64,000 nucleotides of DNA. It comes from Ruminococcus flavefaciens (GTDB taxonomy: Bacteria > Bacillota > Clostridia > Oscillospirales > Ruminococcaceae). The notes beneath the pieces were generated by a model, which saw nothing but the letters and a program-made list of their open reading frames with translations, ran no database searches and was not told the DNA's origin. Below are positions 35,585-44,687 of the stretch, piece by piece; the first letter of the stretch is position 1, and each line of letters starts with the position of its first letter. The stretch covers positions 62,001-126,000 of the forward strand of contig NZ_FRCT01000004.1 in assembly GCF_900143025.1 (NCBI RefSeq), written 5' to 3'. Made by a program: the position numbers and the translations under genes.

Positions 35585-37533
35585 GTCTTATATAATGAAG
35601 GAAAATCCTTTTCAAAAATTACTCTTTGATCTATCTTCCCATAAAGGTAGTTCTTATAATAGTATTCTAACCATTCGCCGACCCATCCGCTTGTCTTTTT
35701 ATCTAAAAGATCTTTTTGAAGATCATTTCCTTGATATTGAACTTTACTATTTTTGGTTCCTTCTTGTGTCTCCGTTTTTCCGTTCATTTCAGCAAGAATT
35801 AAAACAGTTTTTTCTTTATAATCAGCTATTTTACATATTCCATTATGCTGAGTCACTTTATTTTTGCTAATAGATTTACCATTCAAAAACAAGATGAATT
35901 TATCAATATTTTCGTATGTTATCAATTCGCCTTCTATAGTTGACCAATTCACTATACAGTTTTCATTTCTGCAATACCAAAGTATCATTTTCATTAATTC
36001 ACTAAAATCATTATCTTCAATATAATGTGTATTTTTTTTATATGTATATTTATTCTTCAATAATAGTTCTATTTTATCAATGCATTGCTTTTTGGATATA
36101 GGCTTATTTTCATAATAACCATAATTCAATCTTTTCAATTTAGACTCATCAATTAATGGGCTTATAGTTTCTCTGGTTTTTTTTACAAAACGTTCACTCG
36201 TTTTATTATATGAAATAATCTTGTCCATATCAACTAAAAACTTAAATTTGGATCCCAAATTTATGTTTTCAACTGAAACATTTTGTAGATTAACATTATC
36301 ACTGCCAGACAAATAAAAACAAACTTGTCTAAGCTTAGGGAACACTAAGCGAAGATAATAGTTATTGAATAGCTGCATTTCTGTTTTACCCTCAACATAT
36401 ACAATCGCATCATAAAAATAACATTCCGTTTCGTTTAAAGAAATGATTTCTTTATTGATAAAAAGAAATTTTGTATTCATTTTTCGCATTATTGAATAAC
36501 GCTTATTATAGCTTACTTGATAAAGAGAAAATGAATTTGTATTACCTGTATCAGAAATAGTTTTTATAATATCCTTAATTAATTCCGGAGAATGCGTATT
36601 CATAAATAACAAGGCATTTCCTGGAATATTATCACATACACATCTCACGAATTCATAAATATAATTAGGATGCATTCCTATTTCTGGCTCATCTAATAGA
36701 ATTATAGGATATTTACTACTAAATGCTGTCACCTTAGATACCAATTCAAGAAATAATAATAAGTATTTATATGAATTTGTTCCTTCAGAATAAAAATCAA
36801 GACTCATTTTATCGAACTGAAATATATTTCCACCGAATCTCATTGCAAATGCCGATTTAAATTTTGAATCAAAATGATACTTGTCAAATGAAATTTTCTG
36901 CTTTTCAAAAATCTCACTCAAAGCTTTTTCAACATCCAAGTATTTTGAACCAAATATTTTTTCAAATACTAAATTTAGTGAATCAATTATTTCTGTATCT
37001 GAAACCTTTGGTTTAGTCATGGATATATCGCTAATAATGTTCCATATTTTCTCCCATGTATATATATCCAACGACCTAGTATTTATTAAATAAACAGGGA
37101 AACATTTTTTTATAGTTTTTCTAATATTATAATCCGCATCGGACCAAATAATATTTCCATTTTTGTTCTGAATCATCTTTATTTCAATACTATTTACTGG
37201 ATTAAGAAAGCTATCCCCTCCTATTTTTTTATCAATATAATCTATCTCTTCTTTCAACTTAGAATTATTCTGAGCCTTTCTTCTTAGCAGACTAATATCA
37301 AAAGAAACCGTTATTTCTGCCGTCTGATTATAAGGATTCACACTATCACATATCGAATTTGAAGAAAAATCATCACAAAGATGCTCCCAAAAATATAATA
37401 TAGCTTTAGTGATATTAGTTTTTCCACTTCCATTCTTACCTAGTAAACATAAAATATTTTCATGATTATCCCTAAAATCAAATGTAACATCCTTAATTGA
37501 TTTAAAATTCTTTATTATAATTTTCTCAATCAT
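35557..37533 (-). CDS. OLD-family ATPase/TOPRIM nuclease, retron effector
   Basis: The 658-residue protein has an SMC-like N-terminus (MIEKIIIKNFKSIKDV) and Walker A LGKNGSGKTN (residues 31-40). A signature-like SEGTNSYKYL and Walker B IILLDEPEIGMHP (near residue 280) follow. A TOPRIM domain then shows VEGKTE (about 380) and LVDMDK (about 434), the Glu and DxD of OLD nucleases. It should cleave DNA in an ATP-controlled way when the retron is triggered. The gene has a perfect promoter and ends against the ncRNA promoter. Here the effector precedes ncRNA and RT, the reverse of the better known OLD-containing retrons. Confidence 0.85.
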   Translation of the reverse strand: MIEKIIIKNFKSIKDVTFDFRDNHENILCLLGKNGSGKTNITKAILYFWEHLCDDFSSNSICDSVNPYNQTAEITVSFDISLLRRKAQNNSKLKEEIDYIDKKIGGDSFLNPVNSIEIKMIQNKNGNIIWSDADYNIRKTIKKCFPVYLINTRSLDIYTWEKIWNIISDISMTKPKVSDTEIIDSLNLVFEKIFGSKYLDVEKALSEIFEKQKISFDKYHFDSKFKSAFAMRFGGNIFQFDKMSLDFYSEGTNSYKYLLLFLELVSKVTAFSSKYPIILLDEPEIGMHPNYIYEFVRCVCDNIPGNALLFMNTHSPELIKDIIKTISDTGNTNSFSLYQVSYNKRYSIMRKMNTKFLFINKEIISLNETECYFYDAIVYVEGKTEMQLFNNYYLRLVFPKLRQVCFYLSGSDNVNLQNVSVENINLGSKFKFLVDMDKIISYNKTSERFVKKTRETISPLIDESKLKRLNYGYYENKPISKKQCIDKIELLLKNKYTYKKNTHYIEDNDFSELMKMILWYCRNENCIVNWSTIEGELITYENIDKFILFLNGKSISKNKVTQHNGICKIADYKEKTVLILAEMNGKTETQEGTKNSKVQYQGNDLQKDLLDKKTSGWVGEWLEYYYKNYLYGKIDQRVIFEKDFPSLYKTLQIIENMV

Positions 37534-37603
37534 TTTACTTGCTCCATATATAACTTTTTCCAGTATAATTCATACATAAAGTCTATACTCCACTATACGC
37601 AAA

Positions 37604-37632
37604 ATTATATCAAAAAACTAATAAAATGTCAA
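37604..37632 (-). promoter_or_regulatory. consensus sigma-A promoter of the OLD-family gene
   Basis: TTGACA and TATAAT are both perfect and lie 17 bp apart, about 65 bp upstream of the start codon. Confidence 0.75.
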
Positions 37633-37677
37633 ACAGAAGGCACCAAACGCCACCTATCCAACCATTATATTTGTTTG

Positions 37678-37700
37678 TACTCGCCCTTTAAGGGCGAGTA
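37678..37700. terminator. hairpin terminator
   Basis: TACTCGCC/GGCGAGTA stem around CTTTAAG, with T-rich flanks on the + side. It separates the retron unit from the glycine-zipper pair. The rest of 37701-37886 shows no gene. Confidence 0.65.
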
Positions 37701-37886
37701 TTTTAAATATTATCAAAGCTTTTTTGTTGTCATATATCTTCCAGATTATCAAAAAATGCATCTATGTATGCCAGTTTCGGCGAAGAGCCACTGTGTTTTC
37801 TGTGCTAATTATTTTATATACTGTGTCTAAGGATACAGTTTATCAGCTACTATACAATCTACTTGTTCAAAACTCAAATTAAACTT

Positions 37887-39350
37887 TCAACTCAGAAAGT
37901 AATCATCTATATCTTCAATTGTGTTCAGTATATCATTCTCAGAAACTCCAATGTATCTTGCTAGTTGAATAGAACCATCAAAAGCTTGAACACAATCAAC
38001 CGCAAATGCATCCTCTAATATCAAAAAATATTCTTTCATGGCTTCGTTTAGCTGCTCAACATATAGCTTATATTGAACATCCAACGAATGAGATAGTGCT
38101 TCGATTTCTAGAATGTAGCTTTCAATTAATTGCTTATCTTGTTTTTTCAAACTTTCCTTGGCAGTTTGATAGATTAGATTTCCTATCGTATTTCCAATTA
38201 CAGCTCCGACTACCGGAATCGGAATAACTGCTTGCCCAATAAACGATGACAATGCGCTTACCGACACATCTACACACAACTTTTCTGAGTTCCTTAAAAA
38301 GTCTTCTTGAGTAATCTTACCTTCCTTCATCAAATAGGCTTGCTGTGCAATACCAAACGAAGCTGTAACTAGCGCATTTGCTACGGCAGCAGGTGTTGCG
38401 GTATAATTCGTAAGGGCATATATGGAAATTCCACGAACACTGCCTTTAACTGTTCCCAGTCCAGTCTTCTTACATATCTCTGCCCAGTCATCGTTTGAGA
38501 AATCCTTTATAGACTTTCCAGACTTTATTATTTTTCGTATTTCCAGACCGAAAGTAACTCCACCTTCAACAACTGCTGAAATTGCACCTGCTTTTAGTCC
38601 TTCTTGTAATGTCGGTTTGCTCTGTGCATAAACCTCATCTCTGATAGCTTCATCTTTTTTCTTGATTGCTTTTCTTTCATCGGATATTGTTTTTTCAATC
38701 GTGTTAGATTGTACCGACTCATATTTTAAGATGGAAGGTTCTATATCTGAAAACTTCACATCTCCATTTTCAAAGAAACTATGAACTTCTCTCCACTGTT
38801 TTAATGAGAATTCACCTGTTTCAGTAGGCATTCTATTTGCCTGTTCTTTTGATATGGATAGCAGATATTTTATTTTATCATAATGATCTTGTGGAATTTG
38901 ATAGCGACAGCCTTTTTTTATAAACCACGGATATGTGGAAAAATGTTGTTTAATTGCTTGGAGAGATAAATGGTTTTCTGCATTTACAAACTTTTGTTGG
39001 ATTTGAATGCCATCACGTATAAGATCAGCAGGTCCATTATCATTTATCCATTCATATGCTGGAGCGTTACCAACAATTTCTTGTCGTGCGTTTCCTATAC
39101 CACACTCTGCCACCTCAGCAATAAAACCATGCATCCCCTTAACACCGCCACGATTTCTGATGATAATATCCTCCTTTATCGTAGAAAGTGTTTTATTTAA
39201 TGTATGCAAAGCTTGATTAAGATTTGTATTCTGTGCTTGAATTGCCTTGAATAAACGGTCTAACCTAATTTGATTAAGATAATTGATCCACGATGCAACC
39301 GCTTGCTCTTGATCAGATTTAGCTATTTTGCTTGTTTTTCCATCTTTCAT
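37887..39350 (-). CDS. unrecognised protein, nuclease-like N-terminus and hydrophobic C-terminus
   Basis: Residues 70-140 contain MHGFIAEVAE, then NDNGPADLIRDGIQIQQKF. The spacing E...D...QxK resembles the PD-(D/E)xK nuclease core. This is a pattern match only. The middle (residues 225-275) is a charged helical linker. Residues 280-430 hold glycine/alanine-rich hydrophobic helices (AISAVVEGGVTFGL, AVIPIPVVGAVIGNTIGNLI) that could insert into a membrane. No signal peptide is present. The gene starts 12 bp after the glycine-zipper gene on the same strand, with GGAG in the gap, so the two are an operon. Function unknown; its location between defence systems suggests an abortive or membrane-targeting role. 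Confidence 0.6.
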   Translation of the reverse strand: MKDGKTSKIAKSDQEQAVASWINYLNQIRLDRLFKAIQAQNTNLNQALHTLNKTLSTIKEDIIIRNRGGVKGMHGFIAEVAECGIGNARQEIVGNAPAYEWINDNGPADLIRDGIQIQQKFVNAENHLSLQAIKQHFSTYPWFIKKGCRYQIPQDHYDKIKYLLSISKEQANRMPTETGEFSLKQWREVHSFFENGDVKFSDIEPSILKYESVQSNTIEKTISDERKAIKKKDEAIRDEVYAQSKPTLQEGLKAGAISAVVEGGVTFGLEIRKIIKSGKSIKDFSNDDWAEICKKTGLGTVKGSVRGISIYALTNYTATPAAVANALVTASFGIAQQAYLMKEGKITQEDFLRNSEKLCVDVSVSALSSFIGQAVIPIPVVGAVIGNTIGNLIYQTAKESLKKQDKQLIESYILEIEALSHSLDVQYKLYVEQLNEAMKEYFLILEDAFAVDCVQAFDGSIQLARYIGVSENDILNTIEDIDDYFLS

Positions 39351-39362
39351 ATTATCACTCCA

Positions 39363-40613
39363 TCATGATAACACTTTGCTTATAAGCATGGATAATGATT
39401 TTGTATTGTTTACAATTGCTCCGATAGCTCTTTTTTGCTCATCAGTAAACAGCGAATAGTCTTGATTTGATAACGAACTATAATCAATCAGTTGATTCTT
39501 GAGTTTATGATTGAACTTCATAGTTTCTGCTTTTAGTAATTCAATATCTGTTTGCAGTTTTTTCAATGTATATGTACAATTTTTCATTCTTTCGATTTCT
39601 TGCTTCTTACTTTCTTGAATCTTTCGCTTTTTTCTCCAAAACAAGAGAACACTTGTAAAAATTGAAGCTCCGGCTAATCCCCATCCAACGGGGCCAGCAA
39701 GTGCTAGAAGCGCTTGTCCCGCAGCCATTCCTCCACCGCCTGCGGTTAATGCTCCGCCACCGAGCCACGATAGTGCAGCATTTGTAGCAGCAGCACCACT
39801 TAATGCGGAAATAGCTGTTCCTGTTGAAGCAGTTCCAAAAGTTGTAGCTACCCACATGGCAGCAGTTGGAGCCATACTTGCAACAGCAGCTCCGGCCGCA
39901 ACACCTGTACCAGCCCCAACAGCAGATTGCTTTAGCTTTTTATGTTCTTCCTTTCCAAAATCAATCGCTTTTTTAAACTCCTCTTTCTTGGACGATATTT
40001 CAGAAACATCTGTATCATACTCCTTTGGATGTTTAGCTAGGCTATTAATAAAAGCTGTAACCCTATCAATTATTTCAACCGAATCATTACGGATTTGAAA
40101 TAACTCTTCTCCTGCAGCACTAAAAGCAGAATATGCACTGTCATACTCATCATTTGCTTTTTGAAGCTGTCGATCAAGGGCTTTTTCAGGATAAAGTAAA
40201 TCCTCTGTTTCCTCAATAAATGGAATGAAAGCTTCCTCTTCATCACTTAATGGAAGCTTCTTACTTTGACAAAAATCAAGATATGCTTGATAAGCATTCC
40301 TATGTGTATCAAAAACTCTCTTATATTTTATTTTGTCGATTGTGTGCTTTCCCTTTGCAACGTTTTTTTCAGCGCTATGTTTAACAAAACTGACAATTCC
40401 TTTTTGTGTATTTTTACTTTGAACAACACTGTTGGTTGCTTTTATACTTTCATTAATGCTTCGAATACTATCGATATGAGGTTGAACTTCGCGCCGCTTA
40501 AAGAACCGCACAATTTTCCAATAGCGATACATCTGATTAGTAGCTTTCCAATATATCAACATCGATGCTGCAGCAACAGAAGCTATTAATAGGATTATTA
40601 ATGTAATATACAT
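39363..40613 (-). CDS. membrane protein with glycine-zipper segment
   Basis: The 416-residue protein has an N-terminal membrane anchor (residues 2-22) and a long charged coiled-coil-like region (residues 35-235). A hydrophobic zipper follows at about residues 240-330 (ALSWLGGGALTAGGGGMAAG, then LLALAGPVGWGLAGASI), then basic residues WRKKRK and a second helical region. Glycine zippers of this density oligomerise in membranes and occur in pore-forming proteins. It overlaps no known family I can name. AGAGGAAAA precedes the ATG. It forms a two-gene unit with the gene at 37887. Confidence 0.65.
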   Translation of the reverse strand: MYITLIILLIASVAAASMLIYWKATNQMYRYWKIVRFFKRREVQPHIDSIRSINESIKATNSVVQSKNTQKGIVSFVKHSAEKNVAKGKHTIDKIKYKRVFDTHRNAYQAYLDFCQSKKLPLSDEEEAFIPFIEETEDLLYPEKALDRQLQKANDEYDSAYSAFSAAGEELFQIRNDSVEIIDRVTAFINSLAKHPKEYDTDVSEISSKKEEFKKAIDFGKEEHKKLKQSAVGAGTGVAAGAAVASMAPTAAMWVATTFGTASTGTAISALSGAAATNAALSWLGGGALTAGGGGMAAGQALLALAGPVGWGLAGASIFTSVLLFWRKKRKIQESKKQEIERMKNCTYTLKKLQTDIELLKAETMKFNHKLKNQLIDYSSLSNQDYSLFTDEQKRAIGAIVNNTKSLSMLISKVLS

Positions 40614-40682
40614 AGTATTTTCCTCTCATAATCAATTCTTCGGATATCTGATATCAGCACTCTATTGCCATTTATTTAGGTT

Positions 40683-40709
40683 AATAAGCTCCCATATAGG
40701 GAGCTTATT
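40683..40709. terminator. hairpin terminator
   Basis: AATAAGCTCCC/GGGAGCTTATT stem with an ATATA loop directly follows the HNH remnant on the minus strand. Confidence 0.65.
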
Positions 40710-40980
40710 CTATATAGTTTTAAGATTATTTGCTGTATTAATGATTTCTTGTAGAATTAATATATCTTCCGACTTATCCAGAATGTGCATTTTTGTATGA
40801 CAATTCAGACACAGAGCAACTGTATTGTCAGTGCTATCTGCCCCACCTAGTGATAGTCAGATAACGTGATGTACCACAAATATTGTTCAATCTTTTTATC
40901 GTTAACTGGAGCAGGCTGCAATACTGGCTTATACCTTTTGCTCGCTTTCTGGTTTCTTTTACGACATCTGCACTTCTGTT
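40710..40980 (-). pseudogene. HNH endonuclease remnant
   Basis: The end of an HNH domain is readable: VVHHVI-stop-LSLGGADSTDN, then TVALCLNCHTKMHILD to a stop at 40710. Just upstream, in another frame, lies CRCRKRNQKASKRYKPVL. At least one frameshift near 40870 and one internal stop inactivate it. It resembles phage-type HNH enzymes, not the Septu-like HNH next door. Confidence 0.7.
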
Positions 40981-41073
40981 AAAAATATTTGAAGTTGCGT
41001 TTGTCTGATACTCACATGCTCACTGAAAATACAGCTTATCCTATACTCTTTGATATCTTGCTTACATTATACT

Positions 41074-42021
41074 TTAATCATCATATAACATCTGTTCAAT
41101 CAAATCATTTGTTAACTTGGCAAGTGGTGTATTTAAATAGTCATGATAAGGTAACGTTCCGAGGCTCATGCTCCTTAAATCATCAATGTCATCAATAATA
41201 TCGTTATATGATTGATAAATGCTTTCAATACAATCATCATTAAAAATGTATATGCGTTTAATTAAGTCAATAATAAATTCCCTATGTTCATTATAAATGT
41301 CCTCAAGTTTAAAGCAATTATTATGCTTATTAATTATTCTTGAAGCATCTGCATTCTTGCTACACATTTTGACTAATCGTTTTTTCTTGATATTCATTTC
41401 ATCAAGAAGAAGAGGAACAGTATCAATCAAATTAAAATGAATATCATATTCTTCAAAAGATTCCTCATATGGATAAAGCAAATTTATAGTATCTTTACTG
41501 CTTTTACTTTTGTTACATATACCACATGATGGTATAAGATTATATATAGAAATAGCCAGCCAAGGATAATCATCTTTAGAATAGAAATGATCAAATTCAG
41601 GACGTGTCTTTTTTCCTTCTTCTACGGTAAAAGTGTACAATCGATTACAGTAAGGGCACACTGAAGCATTTATAATGGATAATATTTCATATGCACAGGC
41701 ACGGTGACTAAAATTTGTGTATTGTTTAGTAAATTCCTTTTTTATTTTCTCTTTTATAGTTAGATTATTGGCACTTTCTATTTCAAAGACCGTCTTAACT
41801 TTATTACCAAAAGCTAATAGTTTTTTACGTCCAAAAATCTTACAATTTTCTTTCAATTTCTCTTTTGTTCCTATTAGTTCTAATGTTTGAGTAAGCTTGT
41901 TGCTCCTTAGAACTTCTAAAACACATTCGTTATATCCTTTCCATAAAAAACTGTCAATATCATTATCAATTATTGAGTTAATCCTTTCTATTTGATTTAT
42001 TGATAAATTAATTTTAATCAT
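41074..42021 (-). CDS. HNH nuclease, PtuB-like (Septu-type partner)
   Basis: The 315-residue protein has a zinc-ribboned HNH core at about residues 122-170: CPYCNRLY, RPEFDHFYSK (catalytic His) and SCGICNKSKSSKD. A long helical C-terminus follows. Its start codon overlaps the end of the ATPase gene by 8 bp, so translation is coupled. In Septu and Septu-type retrons, an ABC-type ATPase (PtuA) and an HNH nuclease (PtuB) form a complex that degrades nucleic acid during phage infection. It is longer than the smallest PtuB proteins. No RT gene adjoins this pair. Confidence 0.75.
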   Translation of the reverse strand: MIKINLSINQIERINSIIDNDIDSFLWKGYNECVLEVLRSNKLTQTLELIGTKEKLKENCKIFGRKKLLAFGNKVKTVFEIESANNLTIKEKIKKEFTKQYTNFSHRACAYEILSIINASVCPYCNRLYTFTVEEGKKTRPEFDHFYSKDDYPWLAISIYNLIPSCGICNKSKSSKDTINLLYPYEESFEEYDIHFNLIDTVPLLLDEMNIKKKRLVKMCSKNADASRIINKHNNCFKLEDIYNEHREFIIDLIKRIYIFNDDCIESIYQSYNDIIDDIDDLRSMSLGTLPYHDYLNTPLAKLTNDLIEQMLYDD

Positions 42022-43993
42022 CTATATCACCACTATTCAGAATCTCATTAATAACAGTAAGCGATTCCGTTAACTGCTTTTGAAGTCGTAATAATTCTTT
42101 TTTATCTTTCGATGTTTTTTCTTCTTTTATAACTGAAATCATCCCATGCTTTGTTTTTATCAACTTTTTACGTAGTTCACTTCTTATTATATCGCTGCCA
42201 ACCATATTAATTAAAAGCTCATCGCTATCACTATTCTTTCCTTTATTAAGTCTATCAGACAAGTCAAGAAGTTTTAAACGTGCATATTCACCAACAGCAC
42301 CATTTTCTAGAAAGAATGCATCCTTCAGAATAGTGTAAATATTAGCTCCAAAAGTCTCCTTTCTAGCATCTGGATTGCACGCATAACTTCTTCCATTTTC
42401 TTTTCTATAAAGATATATTGTATTTGATTTAGGAAAATCAGACAATAGTAATGGTGAATGTGTTGTAAGTATAATCTGAACTTTCTTATCCTTTAATATT
42501 ATACCAATTCTATCAATCAACACTTTGATGATTTGCCTCTGCCACTCAGGATGTGAATATAGATCAATCTCGTCTATAAGAATGAGATAATTATTATTGA
42601 ATGTAGTTGTACTGTTATTTATTTTGCCTTCAGATGATTCATCGTCATTTTCTTCAGGAGTATTATACATTATTTTATCAAATGTCGGTATTGCTACTAA
42701 CCATGAAAAGAAATTTGTTAAGGCTCTTTCACCAGAACTCATGTAGTTATCTCTTATTGTTAAATAGCGTAAAACATAGGAGTTACCACTTTCATATCTT
42801 CTTTCTACGAAATCTACACATCGTCTAAACTCATTATGTTTACTATAATAATCGATTTTTCTATCATATCTTATAGCCATATCATAATTATTATTAATAA
42901 GATTATCATATGGATCAAGTGAAGAAGTTATACCTGTAAATTCTTCTATTTCGGCATAGTAATCATTATATTTTTTATTATCTTTAATGGAATCAATTAC
43001 GTCTCTTAAGGACTTTTTTATTTCATCAATACCATTTGACGGAAGCTCATTAATATCGTGATAGAAATATATTTCAAAAAGCAAATTATAATATAATAAG
43101 TTCGATATATTTTTCGTTATATCTTGTCGAATTGATGTATACTTATTCAAGAATTCTGTTTTCTTTCTATTGAATTTTTCATGTTCATTATATTCTTTCT
43201 TATATTTTTCTTCTATTTCCCAAATAGATTTTATTCCTATCGAAGGGATTTTTATTGTGTCAATCTCTCTTAAGCGATCATTACTTAACAGAAAACTATA
43301 GTAAGCAATATCCAAAATATCTTGAAATGAATTGCTATCCCTGTAAATTAGCCAAGCAAACTCTTTGTCATTTTGAGTAATATTTTCTAATTTGCCCTTA
43401 CCAAATATTCTCCTATAAAAGCTATTTGAAATAAGCTTTATAGAAGATGGATGAATATTATAATTAATTACTGGATTAATAGTAGAATACCCTTCTAAAC
43501 GTTCATTAACATATAGGCTATTGGAAAGATATACTATTGTTTGCTTTCGTAATTCGGCTAATGTTAAAACGTCATCATCTCCATTTGCATGAAAAACTTT
43601 ATAATCTCCAGTATCCAGATCATTTTCTAAATTGTGAAATACAAATATCTCTTCATTTTCATCTTTGAATACATATATTGATTTTCTATCTTTATATTCT
43701 TCTTCTTGAAATAGTTCATATCCCTCTTCACCTGAGAACTTTTGAATGCAGCTATTACAAGCTATATAAGATAATAGCGACGTCTTACCAGATCCATTTG
43801 AACCTACAACCGATGTAATATTCAAAATTGGCTCCTGTTTAAATATATTCAAAACCTTTTCACTTTTTATTTCTATATATATTTTTTGAGGATTCTCCAA
43901 ATCATCAACACAAATATGGTATTCAGGTGAGAAATTAAATTCATTGCAATAAAAACAATTATCTCTATAAATCCATAAATATAATAATTCCAT
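42014..43993 (-). CDS. ABC-type ATPase, PtuA-like (Septu-type)
   Basis: The 659-residue protein has Walker A VVGSNGSGKTSLL (near residue 64), an ABC signature MSSGERALTNF and Walker B NYLILIDEIDLYSHPEWQ (near residue 470). Between lies a coiled, charged region of about 300 residues, as in SMC-like ATPases. The start is placed at MELLYLWIY, a typical family N-terminus, rather than 29 codons upstream where the residues (MTSKCQPMNVFLRF) look unlike a folded start. It heads the two-gene unit with the HNH gene and is separated from the RiPP-like locus by a terminator. Confidence 0.75.
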   Translation of the reverse strand: MELLYLWIYRDNCFYCNEFNFSPEYHICVDDLENPQKIYIEIKSEKVLNIFKQEPILNITSVVGSNGSGKTSLLSYIACNSCIQKFSGEEGYELFQEEEYKDRKSIYVFKDENEEIFVFHNLENDLDTGDYKVFHANGDDDVLTLAELRKQTIVYLSNSLYVNERLEGYSTINPVINYNIHPSSIKLISNSFYRRIFGKGKLENITQNDKEFAWLIYRDSNSFQDILDIAYYSFLLSNDRLREIDTIKIPSIGIKSIWEIEEKYKKEYNEHEKFNRKKTEFLNKYTSIRQDITKNISNLLYYNLLFEIYFYHDINELPSNGIDEIKKSLRDVIDSIKDNKKYNDYYAEIEEFTGITSSLDPYDNLINNNYDMAIRYDRKIDYYSKHNEFRRCVDFVERRYESGNSYVLRYLTIRDNYMSSGERALTNFFSWLVAIPTFDKIMYNTPEENDDESSEGKINNSTTTFNNNYLILIDEIDLYSHPEWQRQIIKVLIDRIGIILKDKKVQIILTTHSPLLLSDFPKSNTIYLYRKENGRSYACNPDARKETFGANIYTILKDAFFLENGAVGEYARLKLLDLSDRLNKGKNSDSDELLINMVGSDIIRSELRKKLIKTKHGMISVIKEEKTSKDKKELLRLQKQLTESLTVINEILNSGDIDD

Positions 43994-44138
43994 TATTTTA
44001 CCAACTTTCAAATCAAATAAATAACAACAATAACTTTGAAAACGTAAAAACACGTTCATTGGTTGACACTTACTTGTCATCGAAGAGACTATTTATAAGC
44101 GCAGATATTATAAGTTTACGTTTGAATCAAAAAATAGC

Positions 44139-44168
44139 AAACGGCTGATCCTCGTGGTTCAGCCGTTT
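44139..44168. terminator. strong bidirectional terminator
   Basis: AAACGGCTGA/TCAGCCGTTT form a 10-bp stem with a 10-nt loop and poly-T on either side. It closes the radical SAM locus just after the zinc ribbon gene. Confidence 0.8.
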
Positions 44169-44173
44169 TTTAA

Positions 44174-44362
44174 TTAATCATCTGAATTGGTATTCCAATA
44201 ATCCTCGTGTGAATCATAAATATTATCTCTAGAGATGCTATTCTTATGTCCGCACTCAGTACACTTATGTGTGTAATTATTGTCGTCAAATCCATCCTGA
44301 TCGTTCAGATATGCTCCACAACGATCGCACCACCAGTCAATATCAGGAAATCTTTCACTCAT
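44174..44362 (-). CDS. small zinc ribbon protein
   Basis: The 62-residue acidic protein has two CxxC pairs (WWCDRCGAYL and CTECGHKN) that should bind one zinc. It lacks a signal peptide. AGGAGGG precedes the ATG. It is the last gene of the radical SAM/SNF2 locus, 46 bp after the upstream peptide gene, and could be a transcription- or partner-binding factor for the locus. I recognise no specific family. Confidence 0.65.
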   Translation of the reverse strand: MSERFPDIDWWCDRCGAYLNDQDGFDDNNYTHKCTECGHKNSISRDNIYDSHEDYWNTNSDD

Positions 44363-44408
44363 AGTTTAACCCTCCTGTATAGACAAATGACAAATAGTCA
44401 TACGTTTA

Positions 44409-44519
44409 TCATTCACCGCACTTTGTAGTACAAGTTCTAAATGTGAAATGACTTGCCGACTTCTTAGCAGCTTTTTCAGGCTTCCTAGCAACCTTCCATT
44501 TGAGTATAACTTTTTTCAT
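44409..44519 (-). CDS. candidate RiPP precursor peptide A (36 aa)
   Basis: The product begins MKKVILKWKVARKPEKAAKK and ends FTFRTCTTKCGE. The basic N-terminal half would be the leader, and the C-terminal C-T-T-K-C the modified core. GGGGGGTG sits 5 nt before the ATG. It shares with the neighbouring peptide B the block KWKV, a KP/K-rich stretch and a C-terminal F..C-x-T-x-C. This points to a substrate of the radical SAM/SPASM protein encoded at the head of the same unit. The final product may carry a thioether or other Cys-based crosslink. Confidence 0.65.
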   Translation of the reverse strand: MKKVILKWKVARKPEKAAKKSASHFTFRTCTTKCGE

Positions 44520-44532
44520 TACGCACCCCCCA

Positions 44533-44625
44533 TTAACTGTTTCTCATCTTTTCACAGTGTGTAAAACACCCAAACGAATTTACAGTTTTCTTCGGCTTGG
44601 GCTTTACTTTCCATTTAATCTTCAA
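44533..44625 (-). CDS. candidate RiPP precursor peptide B (30 aa, TTG start)
   Basis: The start is TTG, 5 nt after a strong GGAGGGG. The product begins with KIKWKVKPKPKKTV and ends FGCFTHCEKMRNS, sharing KWKV and C-x-T-x-C with peptide A. An ATG in another frame 10 nt downstream would give an unrelated peptide and lacks a site at the right distance. It ends 13 bp before peptide A starts, consistent with co-translation. It is too short for most gene callers. Confidence 0.6.
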   Translation of the reverse strand: MKIKWKVKPKPKKTVNSFGCFTHCEKMRNS

Positions 44626-44687
44626 TTTAATCCCCTCCGGAAAATAATATACGCTAGTTATTAGCTTAAATTAATTATATCACAAAT

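Noticed and set aside
44246-44428. A 60-aa open frame on the + strand over the zinc ribbon gene
   Set aside because: It is antisense to a gene with two CxxC pairs and a good ribosome binding site.
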